Shown here piece by piece: positions 16,970 to 25,431 of a stretch of DNA of 64,000 nt (the stretch's first letter is position 1; each line of letters opens with the position of its first letter). The notes under the pieces are model-generated. The model did no database searches, was not told the origin of the DNA, and saw only the letters and a program-made list of their open reading frames with translations. The translations under genes were made by a program, and so were the position numbers. Source of the stretch: Pontiellaceae bacterium B12227 (GTDB taxonomy: Bacteria; Verrucomicrobiota; Kiritimatiellia; Kiritimatiellales; Pontiellaceae); the NCBI GenBank assembly GCA_029432775.1, contig JAROAZ010000019.1, positions 1-64,000 of the forward strand. The letters run 5' to 3'.

Positions 16970-18996
16970 GTGATCGAAATGAATCCCAGGCTACGGGGGA
17001 CTATGTTCCGGATAAACGTTTGAGCCAATTGTACAGCGAGGCCAATGACCTGGATACGCATGGTCTGGAGGAACTCTGTCCTGCTTATTCGGAGCTGGCG
17101 GCGACAAAAAGTCGCTATCAGGATGAATCGTTAATTGGCGAAGGTGCGCTGAAGGAGGTTTTCCGGACGTACGACCTGCAGTTCCAGCGCTGGATTGCCA
17201 TGGCACGCCTGCGTGCCGGTCGCGGACCGGAATTCTATGATCTGTTCGTTCGGGAGGCCAGGCTGGTGGCCTCGTTGAGTCATCCGAATATTATCAAGGT
17301 CTATAATATCGGGGTAGGGAAAGATGGGCGCCCCTTTTTTACAATGGACCTGAAAAGCAATACCACGCTGAGGGATGTGGTCGGCCGGGCAGCGCGCGGC
17401 GAGTTGCATCAGCAGCTTCAGATTTTCTGCCGCGTGTGCGATGCCATGGCCTATGCTCATTCGCAGGGAGTTGTTCATCTGGACCTTAAGCCGGACAATA
17501 TTCAGGTGGATGATTTCGGTGAGGTTTTGGTCTGTGACTGGGGTTTGGGCAAACTCATTGAAGAAGCGGAATTTGAGCAAAGTGGATCTGAAAGCTCACC
17601 ACATATATGGGGCAACATGACATTGGTTGGGCAGATCAAGGGCAGCCTGGGGTATATGGCTCCCGAACAGGTGGTTTCCGGCGAGGCCAAGGATCAACGG
17701 ACGGATATTTATGCACTGGGCTGCATCCTGCATTTTATTCTGACGGGCAAGCCCCCCTTCACCGGGACACGTGAGGATGTGCTGGAGAAAACATCGCAAT
17801 CCAAAGTGATTTCCCCGCGGCTGAACTACCCGGCCTGCTATGTGCCTGAAGGGCTGGATGCGGTTGTGATGAAAGCAACTGCCTTGGAGTCGGATGCTCG
17901 TTACGCCTCGGTTTCCGATTTGCTTCAGGAGATCGAAAGTTATCTTGCCGGTTTTTCGACCCGTGCTGAAAAATCGGGTTTTTTCCGGGAGGCGGGACTT
18001 TTTGTTGCGCGAAACCGGGTCGAAACCTCTATTACAGTGGTGTCTTTGTTTATACTTGGGGTGATTGGCGCGTTCTCTTTTCAGCATATTAATGAGCAAA
18101 GAGAAAGGACTGCTCAGTTGTCCGAGGAGATGGAGACTCTCGATACAGAATATTCTTCATTTGTGGAGGAGACCAAGGTTGGGCAGGAACTTTTGGCCGG
18201 ACAATTGGTGATGGCCGCCATGAATTTGAGGACTTTGGCGATTTATGAGCACCCGATACGTACGATACGCCAATGTGAGCGGTTAATGCAGGCCGCTCTG
18301 CAACAGGATCCGGATAGTGCAGAAGCATTTGACCTTCAGTTTGGACTAAGATGCCTGACGCTGGATTACCGCGCGGCATTGAATTGTCCGGATTCTATTC
18401 ACCAGCTGCCGCACTACGTGCAGAGTATTCACCTCGCCAAGGCATTTTCTGATTTTGATTTTTCAGACACAAAGCGTCCGTCCGTGCCGCAGTTGGTCGG
18501 TTTTTTTCAAAAGGCGCGTTTTATTGATAAGGGAAGGGCCCATCATCTTGAGCGGGTTCTTGCGTATGATCTAGCCGCCCGTACTGATAAAACCGGTTAT
18601 GCATCCGTGATAGAGGCGTATTTGCAATATGCCCATGACGACCGCGACTCGATAAGCCTTGCTCATGCCCGTGAGGATGGGGGACTCACTATTCAGGCTG
18701 AGGGCGATGTGGTATTGGCGGGACAACCCGGGTTTAATAAATGCCTTTTACGTTTCATCTCCTTTCGTTCCCTTCAGCTTGAGATCAAGGGGCGGTTTGA
18801 GCTGTTTGATCTGAATGATTTGCCGGTTGAGTCCGTTGATTTAAGCCGTTGCCGGGGTGTGGTGCTCAAAAAAGCGGTATCCCTTCCCCGATTACAGCGT
18901 TTATATGTGCGCAAGGGTCAGTTTGAAGAACGTGAGCTGAGGGCCATGATTGTTTCAAATGAATCCATTGAAATCGTCGAGCGCACGGTTGATTGA
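16966..18996 (+). CDS. Membrane Ser/Thr kinase-like protein with altered catalytic residues
   Basis: The GTG start at 16966 overlaps the sigma factor stop (GTGA), preceded by GAGGAG. The kinase domain covers about 45-325: glycine loop IGEGALKEVF, a conserved helix-C Glu (REARLVASL), catalytic loop HLDLKPDN with Asp173, metal-binding DWG with Asp191, and GYMAPEQ. The usual beta-3 lysine position (VALK) reads IAMA, with Ala80 followed by Arg81, so ATP binding may be altered. A transmembrane helix at ~352-374 (TVVSLFILGVIGAF) leads to ~300 residues with no clear family; they begin with a coiled-coil-like stretch (QLSEEMETLDTEYSSFVEET). The C-terminal part may sense something across the membrane. 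It could be a pseudokinase scaffold controlling the sigma factor. Confidence 0.85.
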   Translation: MSDRNESQATGDYVPDKRLSQLYSEANDLDTHGLEELCPAYSELAATKSRYQDESLIGEGALKEVFRTYDLQFQRWIAMARLRAGRGPEFYDLFVREARLVASLSHPNIIKVYNIGVGKDGRPFFTMDLKSNTTLRDVVGRAARGELHQQLQIFCRVCDAMAYAHSQGVVHLDLKPDNIQVDDFGEVLVCDWGLGKLIEEAEFEQSGSESSPHIWGNMTLVGQIKGSLGYMAPEQVVSGEAKDQRTDIYALGCILHFILTGKPPFTGTREDVLEKTSQSKVISPRLNYPACYVPEGLDAVVMKATALESDARYASVSDLLQEIESYLAGFSTRAEKSGFFREAGLFVARNRVETSITVVSLFILGVIGAFSFQHINEQRERTAQLSEEMETLDTEYSSFVEETKVGQELLAGQLVMAAMNLRTLAIYEHPIRTIRQCERLMQAALQQDPDSAEAFDLQFGLRCLTLDYRAALNCPDSIHQLPHYVQSIHLAKAFSDFDFSDTKRPSVPQLVGFFQKARFIDKGRAHHLERVLAYDLAARTDKTGYASVIEAYLQYAHDDRDSISLAHAREDGGLTIQAEGDVVLAGQPGFNKCLLRFISFRSLQLEIKGRFELFDLNDLPVESVDLSRCRGVVLKKAVSLPRLQRLYVRKGQFEERELRAMIVSNESIEIVERTVD

Positions 18997-19074
18997 GGTT
19001 TAGTCTGATTTCATCTTAGGGCTGAGCGAGCCGCATACACCCTGGTTTTGATACTTGAGTGAAATGTTGGACTT

Positions 19075-19227
19075 CTATCGCATAAAGCCGACAGTTCTCA
19101 GATTTCTTTCCTTTATCAGATCACCCTGATGCAGCGCTTTTAATGTTTCCGCAAAGGAAAAATCCTTCTGGTATACAGCTGTTAATCTTTTATCAAAAAA
19201 AACACCGCCGAACTGTCCCAAGCGCAT
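19075..19227 (-). CDS. Possible 50-residue protein of unknown function
   Basis: On the - strand an ATG at 19227 opens a 50-codon frame ending in TAG at 19075. The product starts MRLGQFGGVFFDKR and ends LRTVGFMR; composition is protein-like (FAETLKALHQGDLIKERN). AAGGAG lies only two bases before the ATG, closer than normal. It is the only candidate gene in this region. I recognise no family; it could be a gene remnant or chance. Confidence 0.3.
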   Translation of the reverse strand: MRLGQFGGVFFDKRLTAVYQKDFSFAETLKALHQGDLIKERNLRTVGFMR

Positions 19228-19290
19228 CACTCCTTACTAATCAACAAGTATAGAGTCGGAATCTGTATGGTTTTCTCGGACTGCTGTAAT

Positions 19291-19370
19291 CAAACGCTCC
19301 GGGGTGGCTACGGATGATGTGTGTATCAAAGTGGCAGGCGGCTAGTGCCGGTATGAGAGCCGTGTGCGGG
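19291..19370 (+). mobile_element. Putative truncated group II intron 3' region
   Basis: The stretch GGCTAGTGCCGGTATGA followed by GAGCCGTGTGCGGG (19357-19370) resembles the sequence leading into, and the 5' strand of, group II intron domain V (typically GAGCCGTATGCG, a GAAA-type loop, then a complementary CGCACGTACGGTTC). The complementary strand is missing: the sequence changes to the leader of the next gene right after GCGGG. No reverse transcriptase gene is nearby. This is recalled family resemblance, not a search result. Confidence 0.4.
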
Positions 19371-19390
19371 CTATGAATAAGGAGAGGCAT

Positions 19391-21172
19391 ATGTATAAGA
19401 AATATATAGGGATTACATTAATTGCGGGACTGTGCTCCGCGCAGACTGCATCAGCGCAGTATTTTACGAATAACCTGACCGATGCAGTGAGTGCTGCGGC
19501 CGAATTTTATGAAAATCTGGGGCCGGACGGGGCTTTCAGCTACAGTGCAACGGTGGCAAGCAATTTTACCACAGCCGGGGCGACTCTGGGCCTAGGTGTC
19601 GGTGTTTCGAATGATACGGACAATGCGCGCAGTTACTTGGCTACCGATTTTTCTGCGTATACCAATGGCGCATGGAAAGCGCATATCACCATAGAGCGAC
19701 CAACAGCCGAAAATAATTTTGTCTTTTTCGGGCTGGGCAATGGACAGCCCCGGGCGGCGAATGATTATCAGCCGCGTTCGGGCACCAACATGTATCTTCA
19801 AATTGTATTCGGCAATGGAAGCAACTCGCCGCGAATCTTCAAGAATACAACGCCCGGAACGATTACCAAAATAGCGCAGGGATCAGAGAATGTTATTGGT
19901 GCTGGCGTTGATATCTGGATGAGCTATCAGCCGGTCACTGAAGAATTAACGTTCGAGGTGGATCACTGGGAAGATGCTGAAGGCATCAACACCACGCTTT
20001 CGGCCAGCATTGCCGGCATGGGCTTTAATACCAATAATGCCAATATCTTTTTTGGCGGAAATGCGACGACAGTTTTCAGCGATTTCTATGTCGAGGAAGT
20101 TTCTTCGGATGCTCCTCCGGGTATCCCTGACGGATTATATTCAACCATCAGTAATATGGCGGTCCGGCTTGACTGGGACGAGTCCAGCGGCTTGGTCGAT
20201 GCCTATGTCGTGAAGCGTTCACAGGAGAGTGGTGCCGGCTATATCGCTCTGGATACCGTAACTGAGAACTCATATGTGGATACGGGTGTTGAATCCAACA
20301 AGACCTACTACTATGTGGTGTGCGCCACAAACCAGTATGGCGAAAGTGAATCCATTGAAGTTACCGGTGTGGGGCTTCCTTATGATATTATTGGCACCGA
20401 TACCACATTTGGGAACAATCCCGCATTGGCTAAAGACAATCTGTTTGATGGTGACATAACAACGTATTTCGATGCCACGGGTGTGCCGGGTCATGCAGGA
20501 TTGGACTTTGGCGATGGCAACGAGCAAAAGGTTCGTCAAATTACATATGTTCTTAGAAACTGGAATCCGTATGCCTACAGGAATGCAACCAACGCCACCT
20601 TTGAAGGTTCAGATGACCCGACCTTTGCTACTGGTGTGGAAGTCCTGCACACGGTGCCGACGACGGTTCAAACCTATCCTTCGGTGAATGCAGTCACGAT
20701 TACCAATACTTCGACCTTCCGGTACGTCCGCCTGCAATCAAGGTCTGATAAACCGCTAAACCACTTTGCGGAAATAGCCTTCCTTACCGATGCGGACTTC
20801 ACCTCTAACGATACACCCAAGTATTGGCTGGATGAATATGAGTTGGTGACGGGTGGAGACTATGAAGCAGCGGATCTTGAGGACAGTGATGGCGACGGCC
20901 ATGCGGCCTGGAAGGAATACGTTGCGAGCACCATTCCAACGGATTCCAACGATGTGCTTAGAGTGACTTCCTACATGAACACAACCAATGGTGTTATCAT
21001 TACCTGGCAATCGGTAGAGGGCAAGAATTACAGCGTTGTCACAAATGCGAGCCTGACAGATCCGAATCGTGGAGCGGCAATGTCCGGTATCATCGGACTG
21101 GACGGAGAAACCTCCGTTACTTCCAGCGTACCGACAGAAGCCAACCTGTTCATGGAGATCGGCGTGGAGTAA
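19391..21172 (+). CDS. Secreted multidomain protein with LamG-like, FN3 and discoidin domains
   Basis: The start at 19391 has an excellent AAGGAG site and gives signal peptide MYKKYIGITLIAGLCSAQTASA; an upstream in-frame ATG at 19364 lacks one. Residues ~20-240 form a beta-sandwich (YFTNNLTDAVSAAAEFYENL to NIFFGGNATTVFSDFYVEE). An FN3 domain (~245-325), a discoidin-like domain (~330-470; DNLFDGDITTYFD, FRYVRLQSRSDKPL), an Asp-rich calcium-type motif (DLEDSDGDGHAAWKEY, ~495) and a C-terminal tail ending in EIGVE follow. The first domain and the last three are shared with the 1459-residue protein at 25521, which has a lyase domain between them. This protein lacks a catalytic domain, so it is probably a carbohydrate-binding surface protein. 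Confidence 0.8.
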   Translation: MYKKYIGITLIAGLCSAQTASAQYFTNNLTDAVSAAAEFYENLGPDGAFSYSATVASNFTTAGATLGLGVGVSNDTDNARSYLATDFSAYTNGAWKAHITIERPTAENNFVFFGLGNGQPRAANDYQPRSGTNMYLQIVFGNGSNSPRIFKNTTPGTITKIAQGSENVIGAGVDIWMSYQPVTEELTFEVDHWEDAEGINTTLSASIAGMGFNTNNANIFFGGNATTVFSDFYVEEVSSDAPPGIPDGLYSTISNMAVRLDWDESSGLVDAYVVKRSQESGAGYIALDTVTENSYVDTGVESNKTYYYVVCATNQYGESESIEVTGVGLPYDIIGTDTTFGNNPALAKDNLFDGDITTYFDATGVPGHAGLDFGDGNEQKVRQITYVLRNWNPYAYRNATNATFEGSDDPTFATGVEVLHTVPTTVQTYPSVNAVTITNTSTFRYVRLQSRSDKPLNHFAEIAFLTDADFTSNDTPKYWLDEYELVTGGDYEAADLEDSDGDGHAAWKEYVASTIPTDSNDVLRVTSYMNTTNGVIITWQSVEGKNYSVVTNASLTDPNRGAAMSGIIGLDGETSVTSSVPTEANLFMEIGVE

Positions 21173-21180
21173 ATGCTGTG

Positions 21181-21208
21181 GCCCGCCGGAGACCAATTTC
21201 CGGCGGGC
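21181..21208 (+). terminator. GC-rich hairpin after the modular protein gene
   Basis: Ten perfect base pairs (GCCCGCCGGA / TCCGGCGGGC) with an 8-base loop, starting 8 bases after the stop. Only a scattered TTTT follows (~21221), so termination may be partial. Confidence 0.6.
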
Positions 21209-21241
21209 AGTGTATCAACGTTTTACTGTGATCATTAAACC

Positions 21242-21925
21242 ATGAAAAATAGATCAATCTGTAGCGGTTTCAAAGAGCCCCAGCTTCTTATGGGTTTAGT
21301 CGTTTCGTTCGCCGTTTGCTCAACGGCGGAAGTGCTGCAGCCGGTCGGGATCAAAGAGGTATCCAGCGAATATAATTCCAGTCAGTCCGCCACCAGGGCC
21401 ATAGATGGTTCCGGCTGTTCTGATGACGAAGTCACAATAACGACAACGGTAAGGAATGGAGGACCGGATGATCTGCATTGGCTGTCCGCGAGGAAACCGG
21501 TGGCAGGGCAGTACATTACCTATGATTTGGGCATGCTGTACGACGTGAGTGCAATATACATCTGGAATTATGCATTCCATGGAAAAAATGATCGCGGAAT
21601 CAAGCAGTTCGATGTCATGGGTGCTGGAAGTGATGGCCTTTTTGATACGAGTGTTGCTCAGAACCTTATTCTCGACATGGTTCATGGATATGATGCGGGC
21701 GTAGCGCAAATGAAGCCAGTTAATGCTGAACGTATACGTTATATCCGGATCAAGATCGATTCCAACCATGGCGCCGATAAATTGGTTGGCCTCAGTGAAA
21801 TCCGGTTTGAGGGAACCCCTTCTGAGCAAAAACCGTTAGGGCTGATTATGGCTTCTGCCGATATGCGGTTGAATGAATTTATAATATCCAGGGCAGATGT
21901 TTCGGCGATGGTTTGCCGCCGATAA
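21242..21925 (+). CDS. Discoidin-like secreted protein, altered paralogue of the next gene
   Basis: A 227-residue protein with a hydrophobic N-terminal segment (LLMGLVVSFAVCSTAE). The body is one beta-sandwich closely related to the next gene: both share QPV-I, SSE-N-SQ-A, IDGSG, GGPDDLHWL, ITYDLG/ITFDLG, WNYAF, GIKQFDV/GVKQFDV and GLSE-RFEGT. After RFEGT the paralogue has a PEP-CTERM tail. Here the tail is PSEQKPLGLIMASADMRL and continues without a proper membrane helix or terminal Arg cluster except a final CRR. The sorting signal therefore looks degraded, and the product may be released rather than anchored. The two genes probably arose by tandem duplication. Confidence 0.65.
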   Translation: MKNRSICSGFKEPQLLMGLVVSFAVCSTAEVLQPVGIKEVSSEYNSSQSATRAIDGSGCSDDEVTITTTVRNGGPDDLHWLSARKPVAGQYITYDLGMLYDVSAIYIWNYAFHGKNDRGIKQFDVMGAGSDGLFDTSVAQNLILDMVHGYDAGVAQMKPVNAERIRYIRIKIDSNHGADKLVGLSEIRFEGTPSEQKPLGLIMASADMRLNEFIISRADVSAMVCRR

Positions 21926-21957
21926 CGGCGGCATGAAAGCAAGAAAAGGAGAACATA

Positions 21958-22608
21958 ATGAATAAAAGAATACTTATAGGAGCTGCTGTATTATTGACGG
22001 CAGGGATTGTGCAGGCGGCGATTATTCAACCGGTTGCGATTGATGATCATTCCAGTGAGTTTAATGCCAGTCAGGCAGCAGAATTAACTATCGATGGGTC
22101 GGGTTTTATCGATGATCCGGTTACTGCAACCTCGTTAAGTGCAACAGGTGGTCCGGATGACCTTCACTGGCTGACTCGAGGAGTGGTAGAAAATCAATTC
22201 ATTACGTTTGACTTAGGGGCTGAGTATGATCTAACAGCGACATATGTCTGGAACTATGCTTTTCCAGGTAATAATCGTTGGCAGCGTGGAGTTAAGCAGT
22301 TCGATGTTGTCGCAGCCGGAAGTGATAAGGTCTTCGACACTACTGCTGGAACAGACCTGATATTAGCCGCAGGCGGCGAAGCGGCAACAGAAGCTGCACA
22401 GACATTGGCCATTCCAGCATCCGCTGTCCGGTATGTCCGGTTTGAGATTGATAGCAACCAGCTGGATGAAACGAGTCAGACTGGAAAATATGCCGGATTG
22501 AGTGAAGTCCGTTTTGAAGGAACGGTTGTTCCGGAACCGGCCACGCTTGGGCTGGTTGCTGTATTCGGCGGCGTGGTTCTGTTTATCCGCCGGCGTTTCA
22601 TGATCTAA
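21958..22608 (+). CDS. PEP-CTERM discoidin-like surface protein
   Basis: A 216-residue protein with AAAAGGAG upstream and signal peptide MNKRILIGAAVLLTAGIVQA. The central beta-sandwich resembles a discoidin-type carbohydrate-binding domain. The C-terminus is a textbook PEP-CTERM signal: VPEPATLGL, a hydrophobic helix, then RRRF. Such tails are recognised by an exosortase, cleaved, and the protein is passed to the cell surface or exopolysaccharide. The exosortase is not in this window. With its upstream paralogue it probably helps hold polysaccharide at the cell surface. Confidence 0.85.
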   Translation: MNKRILIGAAVLLTAGIVQAAIIQPVAIDDHSSEFNASQAAELTIDGSGFIDDPVTATSLSATGGPDDLHWLTRGVVENQFITFDLGAEYDLTATYVWNYAFPGNNRWQRGVKQFDVVAAGSDKVFDTTAGTDLILAAGGEAATEAAQTLAIPASAVRYVRFEIDSNQLDETSQTGKYAGLSEVRFEGTVVPEPATLGLVAVFGGVVLFIRRRFMI

Positions 22609-22634
22609 CTCATCGCATGCTCCTGTGATGTTTG

Positions 22635-22674
22635 GCGGGCTCTGTCAGTTCGGCAGAGCCCGCTGTTTTAGTTT
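22635..22674 (+). terminator. Rho-independent terminator
   Basis: A 10-bp perfect stem (GCGGGCTCTG / CAGAGCCCGC) with a 9-base loop, followed by TGTTTTAGTTT, 26 bases after the PEP-CTERM gene. It separates the discoidin pair from the esterase gene. Confidence 0.85.
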
Positions 22675-22744
22675 ATTGAGGTTGCGGAATATGAGTTGGG
22701 AAAAGTCGGGTTCAGGACAAGGTGTGAAGGCTGGGATAAGAATC

Positions 22745-25129
22745 ATGAAATGTCAGTTGACTAGAATAGGGGTCATGATTGTGTGGGCCTCACTGCTTGG
22801 AGTTTGTGCAGCGGAACACTACAAGGTTTATTTGATCGGCGGACAGTCGAATGGAACGGGGCGGGGCGATGCCGCGCAACTGACGGGCGAGCTGGCCCAT
22901 CTGAATCAGACGCACACCAATATTCTATTCTATTATCATAAAACGCTGGATGCATCGAATAATACACTTCCGGAGGATACCTGGGTAAGTCTCGCTCCGG
23001 GCTCGGGGCATGGTAGGACCAGTCCGGTCAATTCGCCGGAATTCGGTCCCGAACTGGCTTTTGGCTATGATATGGCGCAGGCGTTTCCAGACGATCATAT
23101 TGCCATCATTAAATATACGCACGGCGGGAGCACGCTCTATGAAGAGTGGTCGCCTACCGGCACACGGTATCCAACCTTTTTAGAAACCATCGATGCGGCG
23201 TTGGCCGACCTGGATGCAGAGGGGCATACCTATGAAATGATCGGCATGCTCTGGCAACAGGGGGAACATGACCGCGGGACCGGACCGGCTGCCGCCTATG
23301 AAGAAAACCTGACGTTGCTGATCTCCCGCGTTCGACGCGATTTGTTTGGCGGCTGCAGTCTGCCTTTCGTGATCGGGGGGCTTTCCTCGAACCAGACTAT
23401 GGATGTTTATGATGTTTCCACCGGTTCAGGAAAGGTGAGACTTGCGCAGGAGACGGTCGCTGCAAACGTTGACGGAGCGGGCTTTGCCAACTCGGACGGA
23501 TGCCAGGTCTTTGCATCTGCAACGATTCACTTCGATGGCCTCGGACAGGCGAAACTGGGCTCCGAACATGCCGCTGTTATGATTCAGCTTGAAGCGGATG
23601 ATGTAGACTATGACGGTCTTTCAACCGCGCAGGAGACAGCGGAAGGCACGGATCCCGATAACCCGGATTCCGATGGAGACGGACAGAAGGATGGCTTTGA
23701 GTATCGGGCCGGAACCGACCCGCTCAATTCAAACTCCGTGTTCAAAGTGAACAGTATTGTGGTTGCCAGCAATGAAGTGACACTGAACTGGCCTAGCAAG
23801 GCCGGAAACAGCTATAGAGTGGATCACAGTGTCGATTTGTCGGAATGGACCAAAGTCGAAGATGCATATCCGGCAGCGGCAACCGGGACGAATACGGTAT
23901 GGTCATATGAGCTCAGTTCGGTTGAAAATCCAGGCGTTGTTATTTCCAATGTGTTGGCGTTATTCGATGCGGAAGTCGGCACAGATGGCAATTTTGACAA
24001 TGAGGCTTTTGACTCGGTTGACACGGAACCCCAAACCACAGCGACCCGATTGTCTCAGGGAGGATCTCTGGATGGCGGCGGCGCCGGCGATATTATCCTT
24101 TCCAGGGATTTTTTCGACACCAGCGACTCCGGGGCTCCGGGTTTTAACCTGGCGAATGTCAACCTGACCAGCCAGAGCGCGGCGGCCGCTGCGGGCGACT
24201 GGTTTTCGTTCACCCTTCAGGCGAACGGATATACCGCAAACTATGAATCACTCTCGTTCTATACGGATCAGACATCAAGCGGCGCGAACGTGGATATCAG
24301 CTACACCCTGGGGGGCACAGAAACGTTCATTATCCAAAACTATGAGCCGCCGACTAATAATGTTGATGTCGAGTTGATGTCGGTTGATTTTTCCGACTTT
24401 TCCAGTAGTGAGGATGTGGTATGGACCTTCTATATTTACGGTGCGCCGGCCAGCTCGCATGGAACCCGTTTCGATGACATCACGTTGCATGGTACGGCGA
24501 CGACATCAGCTCCGGTTGTATTGGCGCTATACGATGCCGAAACCGGGGGGAACGGCGACTTTAATACGGAAGCCTTTGATTCAGTCGATACCGAGGCGGG
24601 CACCACGGCGTCCCGGATGTTCCAGGGTGGATCGTTGAGCGGCGGCGGCTCTTCGTCATTTGTTTTGGGGAACGGTCTTTTTGATACGAGTGCCTCCGGC
24701 TCCCCCGGCTTCAACCTTGCGGATGTCAATGTGGCCAGCCAGAGCGCGGCCGCCACAGCCGGAGACTGGTTCGCTTTCACGATCGATCCGGAAGGAAGCA
24801 CAGTGGATTATAGTTCGCTCTCCTTCTATACCGACCAGGCTTCATCGGGCGGGAAAGTCGATGTCAGCTATACGACCGGAACAACGGAAACATTTATTCT
24901 GCAAAACTATTCCATGCCGGGGGATAATGCTTCGGTTGAGTTGAAAAACGTGGATTTTGACGATTTCTCCAGTTCCAACAGTGTGACCTGGACCTTCTAT
25001 CTCTACGGTACACCCCATTACCTGCATGGCATCCGGTTTGACGATATTACGCTGTATGGAAAATCAGATGCGGTGATTGAGCCGGAAGAAGAGCCCGCCG
25101 CGGGGTTTTATCGAGTCAACCTGCAGTAG
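22745..25129 (+). CDS. Secreted SGNH-type carbohydrate esterase with duplicated C-terminal domain
   Basis: I chose ATG 22745, which gives MKCQLTRIGVMIVWASLLGVCA as signal peptide; earlier in-frame starts lie over the preceding terminator. The catalytic domain (~22-285) resembles carbohydrate acetylesterases of the sialate-acetylesterase/CE6 type: Ser35 in GGQSNGTG, KYTHGGSTL and MLWQQGEHD. A thrombospondin-3-like Asp-rich stretch follows (DPDNPDSDGDGQKDGFEYRAGTDP). Two copies of a ~185-residue domain come next (starting ~401 and ~597), each with ALFDAE/ALYDAE, F-EAFDSVDTE, PGFNLA-VN, SQSAAA and FDDITL. The protein ends in an acidic linker and FYRVNLQ. It probably removes acetyl or similar groups while binding the glycan. 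The repeated domain's family is unknown to me. Confidence 0.75.
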   Translation: MKCQLTRIGVMIVWASLLGVCAAEHYKVYLIGGQSNGTGRGDAAQLTGELAHLNQTHTNILFYYHKTLDASNNTLPEDTWVSLAPGSGHGRTSPVNSPEFGPELAFGYDMAQAFPDDHIAIIKYTHGGSTLYEEWSPTGTRYPTFLETIDAALADLDAEGHTYEMIGMLWQQGEHDRGTGPAAAYEENLTLLISRVRRDLFGGCSLPFVIGGLSSNQTMDVYDVSTGSGKVRLAQETVAANVDGAGFANSDGCQVFASATIHFDGLGQAKLGSEHAAVMIQLEADDVDYDGLSTAQETAEGTDPDNPDSDGDGQKDGFEYRAGTDPLNSNSVFKVNSIVVASNEVTLNWPSKAGNSYRVDHSVDLSEWTKVEDAYPAAATGTNTVWSYELSSVENPGVVISNVLALFDAEVGTDGNFDNEAFDSVDTEPQTTATRLSQGGSLDGGGAGDIILSRDFFDTSDSGAPGFNLANVNLTSQSAAAAAGDWFSFTLQANGYTANYESLSFYTDQTSSGANVDISYTLGGTETFIIQNYEPPTNNVDVELMSVDFSDFSSSEDVVWTFYIYGAPASSHGTRFDDITLHGTATTSAPVVLALYDAETGGNGDFNTEAFDSVDTEAGTTASRMFQGGSLSGGGSSSFVLGNGLFDTSASGSPGFNLADVNVASQSAAATAGDWFAFTIDPEGSTVDYSSLSFYTDQASSGGKVDVSYTTGTTETFILQNYSMPGDNASVELKNVDFDDFSSSNSVTWTFYLYGTPHYLHGIRFDDITLYGKSDAVIEPEEEPAAGFYRVNLQ

Positions 25130-25291
25130 AACAGTATGTAACTGCATGATTAAGAAGGGTCGGTTGCTGGTTGAGTTAGAGATTTTTTTGTATTCAGAAA
25201 ATGCCCATTGGAGTTAACAAAGTAACCCTGTGAGGGATATTAGATTATGTACCATTACGCTATTTTTTTTGGTGATTACAAAGGCTTGTAG

Positions 25292-25387
25292 AATCCAGGC
25301 GCAGTAAATGGTGTTGAAGACATCGTGCTTTGGAAAACGGTAAGGGCGACCTCGATGTTCTTTGAAGTTGAGCTGAATGCTCAATAA
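25292..25387 (+). pseudogene. C-terminal remnant of a modular surface protein
   Basis: An open frame with no start codon (preceded by TAG) ends with SMFFEVELNAQ and a stop. This matches the ending of the downstream protein (AMFFEVGVE) and resembles that of the upstream one (NLFMEIGVE). The preceding VEDIVLWK also resembles the end of the sulfatase at 14679 (VDNIVLWK). A strong hairpin follows the stop. It is probably the 3' scar of a lost gene. Confidence 0.45.
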
Positions 25388-25391
25388 TTAA

Positions 25392-25416
25392 CCTGCGGCT
25401 TCGGCCGCAGGATTTT
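25392..25416 (+). terminator. Rho-independent terminator after the gene remnant
   Basis: An 8-bp perfect GC-rich stem (CCTGCGGC / GCCGCAGG) closed by a TTCG tetraloop, followed by ATTTT, 5 bases after the remnant's stop. Confidence 0.7.
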
Positions 25417-25431
25417 GCAGGTCGACGACTG

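Larger units (their letters stand above)
18997..19390. other. 394-base intergenic region, mosaic of possible remnants
   Basis: No + strand gene is apparent. It holds a possible 50-codon reading frame on the - strand (19075-19227) and, at its right end, a segment resembling a truncated group II intron. The Shine-Dalgarno AAGGAG of the next gene lies just beyond that segment. Confidence 0.6.
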
